Below are positions 26,948-35,147 of a stretch of 64,000 nucleotides of DNA, piece after piece. Position numbers and translations under genes: made by a program. Each line of letters opens with the position of its first letter. The stretch's first letter is position 1. Under the pieces are notes generated by a model, which was given only the letters and a program-made list of their open reading frames with translations, was not told the origin of the DNA and made no database searches. The DNA is from Mammaliicoccus sp. Dog046 (GTDB lineage: Bacteria > Bacillota > Bacilli > Staphylococcales > Staphylococcaceae), in assembly GCF_034039665.1 (NCBI RefSeq), contig NZ_CP120131.1, forward strand, positions 1,846,446-1,910,445, read 5' to 3'.

Positions 26948-27127
26948 CTTATTTGCACGTTTGCCTACTCTTGCTAATATAGCAGCTCTTATTTGCACCT
27001 TTGCCTACTCTTGCTAATATGACGCCCCTTATTTGCATGTTCGACTACTCTTGCTAATATGGCACCTCTTATTTGCATGTTCGACTACTCTTGCTAATAT
27101 GGCACCTCTTATTTGCATTTCTAACTC
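26948..27127. repeat. Tandem array, 40-bp period, five copies
   Basis: CTTATTTGCA starts at 26948, 26988, 27028, 27068 and 27108, an exact 40-bp period; the last copy is partial. Each unit has ATTTGCA and TGCTAAT separated by 14 bases, an imperfect inverted repeat, then a short variable piece (GGCACCT or similar). It lies between the convergent ltaA and yjcG genes, past both terminators. The remainder of the gap 26892-27228 holds only terminators. Confidence 0.93.
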
Positions 27128-27161
27128 AATATGCTAATAACCCAAGCTCAAATCAAACAAA

Positions 27162-27210
27162 AAAGCATCTATTACTAGGATATGCTTATCCTTAATAATA
27201 GACACTGTCG
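27162..27210 (-). terminator. Terminator of yjcG
   Basis: An imperfect stem TCTATTATTAAGGATA with TATCCTAGTAATAGA and a TTTTTT run on the minus strand. Confidence 0.8.
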
Positions 27211-27228
27211 TTTTTATTATATAAATGA

Positions 27229-27735
27229 CTAGCCTAAAGTAAATGAAGCTGCTTCTGACCATGTATTGTCGTCATTTTGTTTCATTAATTTAATTGTATC
27301 AATTGTCTCAGAATGATTGATACCTGCCATTTTAACTTGACCATAGATATCTTCAAATTCTTGACTAGTTAATCCTTGAGCAATTGTAAAGTGAGGTACA
27401 AATGGATGAATACTTGTTCCATAAAAATCTCCACTATTAAATTCGTTATACAATTGTTCTAATTGATCTGTCTTAGTTACTTTAAAATAAATAACATTTT
27501 TAGTTGGTGCAAAACTAGATGCTTTAGAAACTTGTACTTCAAGTGGTTCTGATTTTTTCGCTACTTCTTCAACTTTAGACTTAACCTCTTCTAAAGTACT
27601 TTCTTCAATTTCAAATTGCTCTTTAATTGTAATGTGAGGTGCAATTAATGCGTAGTGTTTGTCATATCTTTTACGATAAGCATTCACTGCTTCTTGGAAT
27701 GGTTTAGATGGAATAAGTACGATGCCTAATTTCAT
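27229..27735 (-). CDS. yjcG: YjcG family 2H phosphoesterase-like protein
   Basis: This 168-residue protein belongs to the 2'-5' RNA ligase/2H phosphoesterase group. Two HxT motifs are visible, APHITIKE near residue 34 and VPHFTIAQG near residue 115, which form the active site in this family. The substrate is unknown. AGGAGG precedes the ATG. It follows yjcH with a 34-base gap on the same strand, the pairing seen in Bacillus and staphylococci, so the two are likely co-transcribed. Confidence 0.88.
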   Translation of the reverse strand: MKLGIVLIPSKPFQEAVNAYRKRYDKHYALIAPHITIKEQFEIEESTLEEVKSKVEEVAKKSEPLEVQVSKASSFAPTKNVIYFKVTKTDQLEQLYNEFNSGDFYGTSIHPFVPHFTIAQGLTSQEFEDIYGQVKMAGINHSETIDTIKLMKQNDDNTWSEAASFTLG

Positions 27736-27769
27736 AATGACACTTCCTCCTTTGTTTTCTTCTCTTTTA

Positions 27770-28519
27770 TTATATCAAATTTTTCTGATTATGCTCACTT
27801 AAAAAGAAACTTAACATTTCTCCTAATTCTGGCTTCCATGTTTTCCATGTATGACCGCCATTTAATTCTTCATAATCATATGTGACATTAGATTGCTTAA
27901 CAAGTTCACTAAAGGCTCTATTTGGTGTTAAGAAATCAGCCATCTTACCACTGATTAATTTAAACTCAATTTCTTCTAAACCTATATAATGTTTAATTGT
28001 TAATAAATCTTTAGATATACAACTATTAAATGCATGTGTTACCGTTTCATTGATCATTGGACTGAACATACCTATTTGACTAAAATGATGTGGGTATTCC
28101 AAACCAGTTAATAAAGCGATACTTCCTGCAAGACTATCCCCTAATAATATCCTTGCATTTCCTACTTTTAAAGTTGAGAATGTTTTATCAATGTAAGGAC
28201 ATAACTCTTTCACAACAAATTGTGACATTTCTCGTCTATGTTCACCGTCTGGATGGAATTCAGTTCTTCTGCGTTCAACATCCTCATAATGTACACCAAC
28301 AATAATCGCTCTTTCGAGTTCGTGATTGGATCTTAACTTTTCATATGTACGATGAATTTGTCCAAATTGGAAGAAATCACGCCCATCGAATGTAATCACA
28401 ACATGATGCTTATATAGATCAGTATAATCTTTAGGTAAGTAAATTGAGATTGTCACTTCCCTTTCCAAAAATTTACTTTCAAGTTTAATTTGGTCAACTA
28501 GACCTATTTTTTTATCCAT
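27770..28519 (-). CDS. yjcH: Alpha/beta hydrolase, esterase D-like (YjcH)
   Basis: This protein of about 249 residues resembles the putative esterase family (esterase D/YjcH). The nucleophile elbow GDSLAGS is near residue 120, VITFDGRDFF is near residue 40, and a His in GGHTWKTW near residue 230 completes the likely triad. There is no signal peptide. The ATG at 28519 is chosen; its ribosome site GGGAG lies in the 3' arm of a strong hairpin followed by five Ts (28520-28569). It is upstream of yjcG. Confidence 0.85.
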   Translation of the reverse strand: MDKKIGLVDQIKLESKFLEREVTISIYLPKDYTDLYKHHVVITFDGRDFFQFGQIHRTYEKLRSNHELERAIIVGVHYEDVERRRTEFHPDGEHRREMSQFVVKELCPYIDKTFSTLKVGNARILLGDSLAGSIALLTGLEYPHHFSQIGMFSPMINETVTHAFNSCISKDLLTIKHYIGLEEIEFKLISGKMADFLTPNRAFSELVKQSNVTYDYEELNGGHTWKTWKPELGEMLSFFLSEHNQKNLI

Positions 28520-28569
28520 AAAAAACGCTCCCAACTATACATATAAATACATTGTACAGTAGAGAGCGT
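28520..28569 (-). terminator. alsT terminator overlapping the yjcH ribosome site
   Basis: On the minus strand, arms of 17 bases (28553-28569 and 28525-28541) pair with one T-T mismatch and two G-U pairs around an 11-base loop. Five Ts and then the yjcH ATG follow. The Shine-Dalgarno GGGAG is in the 3' arm, so transcripts reading through from alsT would have it paired. TACAAT at 28551-28556 might serve as the -10 of a yjcH promoter that would leave out the 5' arm. Confidence 0.7.
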
Positions 28570-28597
28570 ATATTTGAAAGCGTTTGATATTGTTTAA

Positions 28598-30160
28598 TTA
28601 TTTCTCTTCAATATCCATTTCTTTCAATCGTTTAGGATAATCTTCGTGCCAGAATTTAGCAGTTGGTACTTCTTCTGGACCTGGTTTATAAATGGCATAA
28701 TTACCAGAGCCTTTTGCTTTTTTCTGTTTCTCAAAGTCACGTAACGCACGTAGCGCCGGCTTATGCAGAATCCAGATTGCTATAATATTTAACCAAGCCA
28801 TCATACCAACACCTAAGTCACCCATCGCCCAAGCGACGTCTGCTGTTTTTACACAACCATAGATTGTCGCAGTAATGAGCACTATCCGTACGACGTTTAT
28901 CCATATCTTTTGCCTACTTGGATCAAATATATAACTTATATTTGTTTCTGCAATGTAGTAATATGCGAGAATTGTCGTAAATGCGAAGAAGAATAATGCA
29001 AGTGCAATAAAGTAAGATCCAAATCCAGAGAAGTCAGGACTAAATGTATAATCCCCTCCTGAGAATGCTTTATCTATACCTGCTTGTGCATACATGGCTG
29101 TACCACTAACATCTTTACTGCCATCTGCACTTTGCACATAAACACCACCATCATGCATTAAATGTGGCGATCCATCTTTATTTGTCGTTCCATCTGTCGT
29201 ATTAAACGTACCTGACATTAAAATCATTAATGCTGTCGCTGTACATACTAATAATGTATCTACATAAACAGAGAACGCTTGAACTAAACCTTGTTTAGCA
29301 GGATGTGATACTTCTGCAGCTGCTGCAGCATGTGGACCAGTACCTTGACCGGCTTCATTGGAATAAAGACCACGTTTAACACCAATCTCAATCATTGCAC
29401 CGAGAATACCACCGAATGCAGCTTCAACCCCAAATGCTGATTTAAAGATCAATGCAATAAGTCCTGGAACTGCATCAATATTCATAATAATGATAACAAC
29501 CGCTAAACCTATGTAAACAATTGCCATAAATGGTACAACAGCTGTTGCAACATTTGCTATGGATTTAATACCTCCAAAGATAATTAAAGCAAGTAATACT
29601 GCTAATACAATCGCGATAATCCATTGGTTTAAACCAAATGCATTTTTCATTGAAGAAGCAATCGCATTTGATTGAACACCTGGTAACAGTAACCCAACTG
29701 ATAATACAGTTACTACAGCAAAGATAATTGCGTAGATTTTACCTACTTTACCTTTAATACCTGATTCAATATAGTAAGCAGGTCCACCACGGTATTGTCC
29801 ATTAATCTCTTTCTTATAAATCTGACCAAGTGTAGATTCAATAAACGCAGAACTTGCACCTAAGAATGCTGTTGCCCACATCCAGAATACTGCACCGGGA
29901 CCACCAAGAAAGATTGCGGTAGATACACCAACAATGTTACCTGTTCCTACACGACCAGCTAATGACACTGCAATCGCTTGGAATGAAGATATACCTGTAG
30001 GTGATTTTTCCCCTTGAAACATCAACCGAATCATTTCTTTAAAATGCCGAACTTGGAAGAACCGCATCATAAATGAAAATAGTATACCGGTTAATAACAA
30101 ACCATATACAAGTACTTTACTCCAAACAATTTCATTCATAAAGCTAACAATAGACTCCAT
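28598..30160 (-). CDS. alsT: Sodium:amino acid symporter (AGCS family, AlsT)
   Basis: This 520-residue transporter has about ten or eleven membrane helices and the AGCS signatures SLAGRVGTGNIVGVSTA near residue 65 and SNEAGQGTGPHAAAAAE near residue 270. The family imports alanine, glycine or glutamine with Na+; the S. aureus protein at this locus (AlsT) has been reported as a glutamine transporter. An extracytoplasmic insert with Gly and Asp is present near residues 320-370. AAGGGGAG precedes the ATG. A perfect cre-like site lies about 130 bases upstream. It is monocistronic, with the terminator described at 28520-28569. Confidence 0.92.
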   Translation of the reverse strand: MESIVSFMNEIVWSKVLVYGLLLTGILFSFMMRFFQVRHFKEMIRLMFQGEKSPTGISSFQAIAVSLAGRVGTGNIVGVSTAIFLGGPGAVFWMWATAFLGASSAFIESTLGQIYKKEINGQYRGGPAYYIESGIKGKVGKIYAIIFAVVTVLSVGLLLPGVQSNAIASSMKNAFGLNQWIIAIVLAVLLALIIFGGIKSIANVATAVVPFMAIVYIGLAVVIIIMNIDAVPGLIALIFKSAFGVEAAFGGILGAMIEIGVKRGLYSNEAGQGTGPHAAAAAEVSHPAKQGLVQAFSVYVDTLLVCTATALMILMSGTFNTTDGTTNKDGSPHLMHDGGVYVQSADGSKDVSGTAMYAQAGIDKAFSGGDYTFSPDFSGFGSYFIALALFFFAFTTILAYYYIAETNISYIFDPSRQKIWINVVRIVLITATIYGCVKTADVAWAMGDLGVGMMAWLNIIAIWILHKPALRALRDFEKQKKAKGSGNYAIYKPGPEEVPTAKFWHEDYPKRLKEMDIEEK

Positions 30161-30288
30161 AATTAATCTCCCCTTTGTTGTAGCTTTTAAGGTAATTTAT
30201 AAATCAGAAAATTTCGAATTTACCTTGTTACGATTATACCATGTATAAATACACAATCAATCTTTTTTTGAAATTATACTCGCAAACA

Positions 30289-30304
30289 AAGTAAGCGCTT
30301 ACAT
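30289..30304 (-). promoter_or_regulatory. Candidate cre site (CcpA)
   Basis: The minus strand reads ATGTAAGCGCTTACTT, which fits the catabolite responsive element consensus WTGNAANCGNWNNCW at every fixed position and contains the perfect palindrome GTAAGCGCTTAC. It lies in the divergent gap between alsT and the AI-2E family gene. Catabolite control of alsT is inference. The gap 30161-30517 also has an inverted repeat of AAGGTAA near 30189-30226, with no assignment. Confidence 0.65.
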
Positions 30305-30517
30305 CATTGTTAAATAAGGTTTAGTATATTAATATATCAAAATTTATCCCTTACATTTTATTCACATTAACTTAATAATTATTCTAATCCGTACAATATA
30401 ATCGCTCTAGAAAATAAAGGATATTGTTAATTATTATTAATCACATTTTTCATTGTTAAATCTGAATTTTCGCTTATAATATATAAGTATGACAAAGTTC
30501 TTAAGGAGGTTATTCCA

Positions 30518-31630
30518 TTGTTAAATAAAGCTTGGTTTCGTACAGGAATTGCTATACTCCTAACGTTTCTAATTATTAAAGTATTTATGGAAATCAATCA
30601 TATTTTTTATCCAGTAATCGTTATTATACATTCTATTTTATTACCGTTATTACTTGGTGGATTTTTATTTTATATTTGCTTACCTTTTCAAAAATTGCTC
30701 GAAAAACGAAAAATTCCGCGCTGGGGTAGCATATCAATTATTCTTATTACTTTAATATTGGTCATTATGTTATTTATCTCAACTATTGCACCTGTGCTAA
30801 CAGATCAAATTAATAACTTAATTAAAAATATCCCATATATACAAAGGGAAGTACAAAATATTGTAGACTATGCCTTACAACAAAGAGATCGTTTACCAGA
30901 TAACATTTCTCAAAAAATCAACGACTCTATCGAAACTATAAGTGCCATAGTTACTAAGATGCTTTCGAATTCATTTAGTTATATTTCATCATTAGTATCT
31001 ACACTATTTTTACTAATTTTAGTACCATTTTTCTTAATCTATATGTTAAAGGATCACGAAAGATTTATTCCGTTTATCGCAAAACCATTTAAAGGACGTA
31101 CAAAATGGTTTGTCGTTAATTTAAGTAAAGATATTAACCAAACTTTACAATCATATATTCAAGGTCAAGTTACTGTCAGTGTTATTCTTGGCGTATTACT
31201 ATTTTTAGGCTATACATTTGTCGGTTTAGATTACGCACTATTATTAGCGCTACTTGCTTTAATCACAAATATGATACCTTTCTTAGGTCCATGGTTAGCA
31301 TTTATACCCGCTGCAATCATAGCGTTAATACAAGATCCAATGATGCTTGTATGGGTTAGTATTATCACATTAATATGTCAACAGCTTGAAGGTAATGTCA
31401 TTACGCCAAACATTATGGGTAAATCACTCAATATACATCCATTAACGATTATCACTGTTATATTAGCTGCCGGTAATTTAGGTGGATTTGTTGCCATTTT
31501 AATTGCAGTTCCAACATATGCTGTACTAAAAACAATTGTTAGAAATGTCTATACACATAGACAAACGATCAGTTCATCAGCAAATAGAACATTAGAAGAT
31601 GATCCTATCGATGAAAACAAACTAAAATAA
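30518..31630 (+). CDS. AI-2E family transporter-like membrane protein
   Basis: This 370-residue membrane protein has eight or so helices and the family pattern (TLQSYIQGQVTVSVILG, NMIPFLGPWLAFIPA, QQLEGNVITPNIMGKSLNIH, the last being the signature). The family includes TqsA and the Na+/H+ antiporter-like YtvI group; the substrate cannot be deduced, and quorum signal export should not be assumed. The start is a TTG behind AAGGAGG. The C-terminal 25 residues are hydrophilic. It is monocistronic, divergent from alsT and convergent with fabI. Confidence 0.85.
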   Translation: MLNKAWFRTGIAILLTFLIIKVFMEINHIFYPVIVIIHSILLPLLLGGFLFYICLPFQKLLEKRKIPRWGSISIILITLILVIMLFISTIAPVLTDQINNLIKNIPYIQREVQNIVDYALQQRDRLPDNISQKINDSIETISAIVTKMLSNSFSYISSLVSTLFLLILVPFFLIYMLKDHERFIPFIAKPFKGRTKWFVVNLSKDINQTLQSYIQGQVTVSVILGVLLFLGYTFVGLDYALLLALLALITNMIPFLGPWLAFIPAAIIALIQDPMMLVWVSIITLICQQLEGNVITPNIMGKSLNIHPLTIITVILAAGNLGGFVAILIAVPTYAVLKTIVRNVYTHRQTISSSANRTLEDDPIDENKLK

Positions 31631-31631
31631 T

Positions 31632-31676
31632 AAAAAGGAGCAAGACAATGAGATTACATTGTCTTGCTCCTTTTGT
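31632..31676. terminator. Bidirectional terminator
   Basis: A long stem AAAGGAGCAAGACAATG and its complement around a six-base loop lies between the convergent AI-2E and fabI genes. Confidence 0.93.
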
Positions 31677-31677
31677 A

Positions 31678-32451
31678 TTATCTTACTACGTGATAACCTG
31701 AGTCTACATGGATATTTTCACCAGTAACACCGCTTGAATAATCACTTAATAAATAAGCCGCTGTCTTACCTACTTCGATAATATCAACATTACGTTTCAA
31801 TGGTGAACGCTCTTCAATTTCTTTAAGAATTGAATTAAAACCGCCAACGCCTTTCGCACTTAATGTACGGATTGGTCCAGCAGATATTGCATTCACACGA
31901 ATATTATCTTCACCTAAGTCACGAGCTAAATATTTAACGTTTGCTTCAAGACTTGCTTTAGCAACACCCATCACGTTATAGTTTGGTACTGCAAATTCTC
32001 CGCCTAAGTATGTTGTCGCAACAATGCTTCCACCTTCAGGCATTAATTTTTTAGCTTCACGTGCAACTATCGTTAATGAGTAAGAACTAATATCTTGTGC
32101 TAATAAGAATCCTTCACGTGATGTATCTGTAAATCTTCCGCGTAAATCTTCCATGTTAGCAAAAGCAATTGAATGATAAACACCGTCAATTTGGCCGAAT
32201 TTCTCGCCAATTTGTTCAAATGCTTGAATGACTTGATCATCTTGTTGAACATCACATTCGTATATATGTTGTCCTTGTTGATTTTTTAATTCGTCGAATA
32301 ATTTTTCAAGTTGAATTTTACTACGTTCTTTTCTATAAGTGAATACTAAATTTGCACCTAATTCATCTAGTACTTTAGCTACGCCAAATCCTATACTTCT
32401 CTTATTCGCGATACCCATAATCACATATGTTTTACCTTCTAAATTGAACAT
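31678..32451 (-). CDS. fabI: Enoyl-[acyl-carrier-protein] reductase
   Basis: This 257-residue SDR-type reductase performs the last step of each fatty-acid elongation cycle and is the triclosan target. The cofactor motif GIANKRSIGFGVAKVL begins near residue 13. The active-site Tyr-x6-Lys is YNVMGVAK near residue 157, with a second Tyr ten residues earlier (SSYSLTIVA region). GGAG precedes the ATG. A promoter with -35 TTGTCA and -10 TATTAT is visible at 32499-32527. I find no clear FapR box here, unlike in front of fabH. It is monocistronic in this window. Confidence 0.96.
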   Translation of the reverse strand: MFNLEGKTYVIMGIANKRSIGFGVAKVLDELGANLVFTYRKERSKIQLEKLFDELKNQQGQHIYECDVQQDDQVIQAFEQIGEKFGQIDGVYHSIAFANMEDLRGRFTDTSREGFLLAQDISSYSLTIVAREAKKLMPEGGSIVATTYLGGEFAVPNYNVMGVAKASLEANVKYLARDLGEDNIRVNAISAGPIRTLSAKGVGGFNSILKEIEERSPLKRNVDIIEVGKTAAYLLSDYSSGVTGENIHVDSGYHVVR

Positions 32452-32498
32452 TCAGTATACTCCTTTAATATGTATATTATTCATTACATTCATATTAA

Positions 32499-32527
32499 AT
32501 AATAACACTGGTCATACCACCTGACAA
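32499..32527 (-). promoter_or_regulatory. fabI promoter
   Basis: On the minus strand a -35 TTGTCA (32522-32527) and a -10 TATTAT (32499-32504) are separated by 17 bases. No close match to the FapR operator is seen. Confidence 0.6.
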
Positions 32528-32575
32528 GCGTTATACATTTCAATCCTAAATTAAAAGCTTGAGTTTTTGATGTTG

Positions 32576-32598
32576 AAGTATGCTCATAAAAAAATGCC
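32576..32598. repeat. 23-bp direct repeat flanking hairpin array (left copy)
   Basis: Bases 32576-32598 are identical to 33234-33256 (AAGTATGCTCATA, seven As in total, then TGCC). The two copies bracket the 131-bp-period array. Confidence 0.9.
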
Positions 32599-32599
32599 A

Positions 32600-33199
32600 C
32601 GCTAACGTGATTGTTTTTACTTTCTATCTCGTTAGATTTTCTAACAGGATTGTTTTCAAGAACTATCTCGTTAGCACATTGTTTTCTCACTTTTTGTAGT
32701 AAATCCGGGCTTTTGTGTGCTCCATTTACTCGCTAACGAGATTGTTTTCATTTTCTATCTCGTTAGATTTTCTAACAGGATTGTTTCCCAGAACTATCTC
32801 GTTAGCGTCTTGTTTTCTCACTTTTTGTAGTAAATCCGGGCTTTTGTGTGCTCCATTTACTCGCTAACGTGATTGTTTTTACTTTCTATCTCGTTAGACT
32901 TTCTAACAAGATTGTTTCCCAGAACTATCTCGTTAGCGTCTTGTTTTCTCACTTTTTGTAGTAAATCTGGGCTTTTGTGTGCTCCATTTACCCGCTAACG
33001 AGATTGTTTTCATTTTCTATCTCGTTAGATTTTCTAACAGGATTGTTTCCCAGAACTATCTCGTTAGCGTCTTGTTTTCTCACTTTTTGTAGTAAATCCG
33101 GGCTTTTGTGTGCTCCATTTACTCGCTAACGTGATTGTTTTCATTTTCTATCTCGTTAGATTTTCTAAAGTGATTGTTTCCCAGAACTATCTCGTTAGC
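32600..33199. repeat. Tandem two-hairpin array, 131-bp period, five copies
   Basis: CGCTAACG starts at 32600, 32731, 32862, 32993 and 33124, an exact 131-bp period; the last copy lacks the spacer. Each unit has two 34-base hairpins separated by ATTTT. Both use arms of the type CTAACGAGAT / ATCTCGTTAG with a 14-base loop. The first loop is like TGTTTTCATTTTCT and the second like TGTTTCCCAGAACT. A 58-base spacer with AAATCCGGGCTTTTGTG follows. It lies between the upstream side of fabI and the 3' end of cpaA. Confidence 0.95.
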
Positions 33200-33233
33200 C
33201 ATAAACCCCAAGCATTTTTTAGCGTTATATTAA

Positions 33234-33256
33234 AAGTATGCTCATAAAAAAATGCC
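33234..33256. repeat. 23-bp direct repeat flanking hairpin array (right copy)
   Basis: This copy is identical to 32576-32598. It overlaps the T-run side of the cpaA terminator. Just to its left, ATTTTTTAGCG at 33214-33224 matches the boundary motif also seen at 47495, 51461 and 59999. Confidence 0.9.
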
Positions 33257-33286
33257 GACAAAGCTAAGACTTTGTCGACATACTTA
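33245..33286 (-). terminator. Terminator of cpaA
   Basis: The minus-strand stem TGTCGACAAAGTC with its GCTTTGTCGGCA partner is followed by seven Ts. A near-identical terminator stands at 51541-51577. Confidence 0.85.
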
Positions 33287-33295
33287 AAACATAAC

Positions 33296-35137
33296 TTAAA
33301 TAAATTCCATATCTTGTTTCAATTGTGAAACATATTCTTTTGAACCTGTAACGATTAATTTATCGCCATATTGTAGTTCTGTGTCACCATGCGGAACGAT
33401 TGAATCTTTCCCTCTAATAATACGAACGAAGATAACGTCTCCAGCAAATGGGAATGATCTTAATAACACATTATGATAACTGTGATTTTTCATTTCAATT
33501 TCATATAATGATGTTTCAACATTGCTTAATAAGTTCAGCATATTTGGTGATTCTATTAAACCTTTTAACAGTGTTTTATTACTTAAGAAACTACTAAAGA
33601 ATTCAATATTTTTACCTTCAAATGCTTCATCTTCAAAGCCATTTTCTTGTTTACAAATAATACGTTTAACACCATGGTCATGTGCCATTAATGCGACTTT
33701 CTTATTAATCAAGTCATCATTAGCAGAACATACAATAATATCAGAATTAAATAATCCGAGTTCTATCAATTCTTCTTCAATATAGTCATCTAATTCAAAC
33801 GTTCGAATACTTTGATCTAACTTTCTATTATCTGATAAATCTTTTCTAAAGAACATTGTCGTTTGATAAATATTTGAATGTATACTTTGTGCGACTGGTA
33901 TTGATAATTGGTTTTTCCCGATAAAGCTTACTTTCACGATTGTCTTCGTCTCTTCCGGCATTGGGAATAATTTCTTGAATACAACTGGAACAAATACACA
34001 TGTAATAACAGCACTTAAAATAAGTATGCCTGAAATTTCAGGTGAAATTGTGTCTAATTGTTCAGCTATTTTAGCAGCCGCAATAACGAGTGATAACGTT
34101 GACGTTAATAAAAATGCTGATGAAATCGTTGTATATTTATCGTACCATTTGCCAATATAAGCAACAGGTATAATTTTTGAAACTAGAAATGCGACAAACA
34201 ATAATGGAATGATGATAAGTAAACTTGGTTCTTTGATTAATGAAGGAATATCTAAATTCACACCTACCATTATGAAGAAGATAGGAATGAAAAATCCATA
34301 ACCAAATGAGTCTAATTTTTCTACCATATCTTGATCAGGGCCGAGTAAGGACACTATAACACCTGCTAAGAATGCACCAAGTATATTTTCAGCGCCTACA
34401 CCTTCAGCGAGCGCAACTAATAAAATAATTAATGCGAATACGGCACGTATACCAATTTGTGTAGTTCCAGACGTCAATTTCTTTAGGAATGATGATTTTT
34501 TAAATAAACCACCAACGATATAGAATACAAAACTAAATACAATTAATATACCTATTAACCACAATGGAGAATCTCCATGTGCATTGACTGTCCCGTAAAC
34601 TGTAAGCAATAACATTGTCGCTAAATCTGCAACAACGGCAACTAATAAGATAAATTGCCCAATATTCGTGTGCATAATGTTCATTTCTTTTAATGTAGGT
34701 ACGACGACACCTAGACTAATCGTAGAAATAATGATAATCATTAATAGAACATCATCAATTAATCCAGTCCATTTAAATACGAATGCTAAGAAGATGGAAA
34801 TAACCATGATCATACTAAATACAATCGTTGTTAAATATATATTGCTTGGTATTTCATTCTCATCTTCTTTATCTTCGTGTTTCTTCGTCTTAAATGCGTT
34901 GAAATCTATCTCTAAACCACTTAAAAACATCAAGAATATAAACCCTAATGTTGAAAGGATGGATAACCACGTATCTTCTTTTACTAATCCAAACAACGAA
35001 TCTCCTAATATAATCCCCATTAATATTTCAGCGACAACAACAGGTAAGAATGATATTTTAAGTCTATTTACTAGAACCGGTGTTAAAAATGCTGCTATAA
35101 CAACGATTACTAGTGATGTAAAACTTGAATGCTCCAT
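33296..35137 (-). CDS. cpaA: Cation:proton antiporter CpaA (CPA2 family)
   Basis: This 613-residue protein has about twelve membrane helices (residues 5-385) with the CPA2 pattern (FLSGLEIDFNAF near 70, GAFLAGVIVS near 255). A cytoplasmic RCK_N-like domain (about 400-500) and an RCK_C domain (about 525-610, VRIIRGKDSIVPHGDTELQYGDKLIVTG) follow. In S. aureus the CpaA RCK_C domain binds c-di-AMP, linking K+/Na+ export to osmotic signalling; the locus between fabI and mgtE is the same. No ribosome site is unusual. It follows mgtE by ten bases, so the two are probably one operon. Confidence 0.92.
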   Translation of the reverse strand: MEHSSFTSLVIVVIAAFLTPVLVNRLKISFLPVVVAEILMGIILGDSLFGLVKEDTWLSILSTLGFIFLMFLSGLEIDFNAFKTKKHEDKEDENEIPSNIYLTTIVFSMIMVISIFLAFVFKWTGLIDDVLLMIIIISTISLGVVVPTLKEMNIMHTNIGQFILLVAVVADLATMLLLTVYGTVNAHGDSPLWLIGILIVFSFVFYIVGGLFKKSSFLKKLTSGTTQIGIRAVFALIILLVALAEGVGAENILGAFLAGVIVSLLGPDQDMVEKLDSFGYGFFIPIFFIMVGVNLDIPSLIKEPSLLIIIPLLFVAFLVSKIIPVAYIGKWYDKYTTISSAFLLTSTLSLVIAAAKIAEQLDTISPEISGILILSAVITCVFVPVVFKKLFPMPEETKTIVKVSFIGKNQLSIPVAQSIHSNIYQTTMFFRKDLSDNRKLDQSIRTFELDDYIEEELIELGLFNSDIIVCSANDDLINKKVALMAHDHGVKRIICKQENGFEDEAFEGKNIEFFSSFLSNKTLLKGLIESPNMLNLLSNVETSLYEIEMKNHSYHNVLLRSFPFAGDVIFVRIIRGKDSIVPHGDTELQYGDKLIVTGSKEYVSQLKQDMEFI

Positions 35138-35147
35138 ATGATTCTCC

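Noticed and set aside
26948-27127. CRISPR array (regular 40-bp repetition)
   Set aside because: The whole unit is repeated including the supposed spacers. There are no unique spacers and no cas genes. The same applies to the 131-, 130-, 52- and 51-bp arrays.
33522-35141. Plus-strand frames opposite cpaA
   Set aside because: They are shadows in antisense of a well-supported gene, without ribosome sites or recognisable domains.
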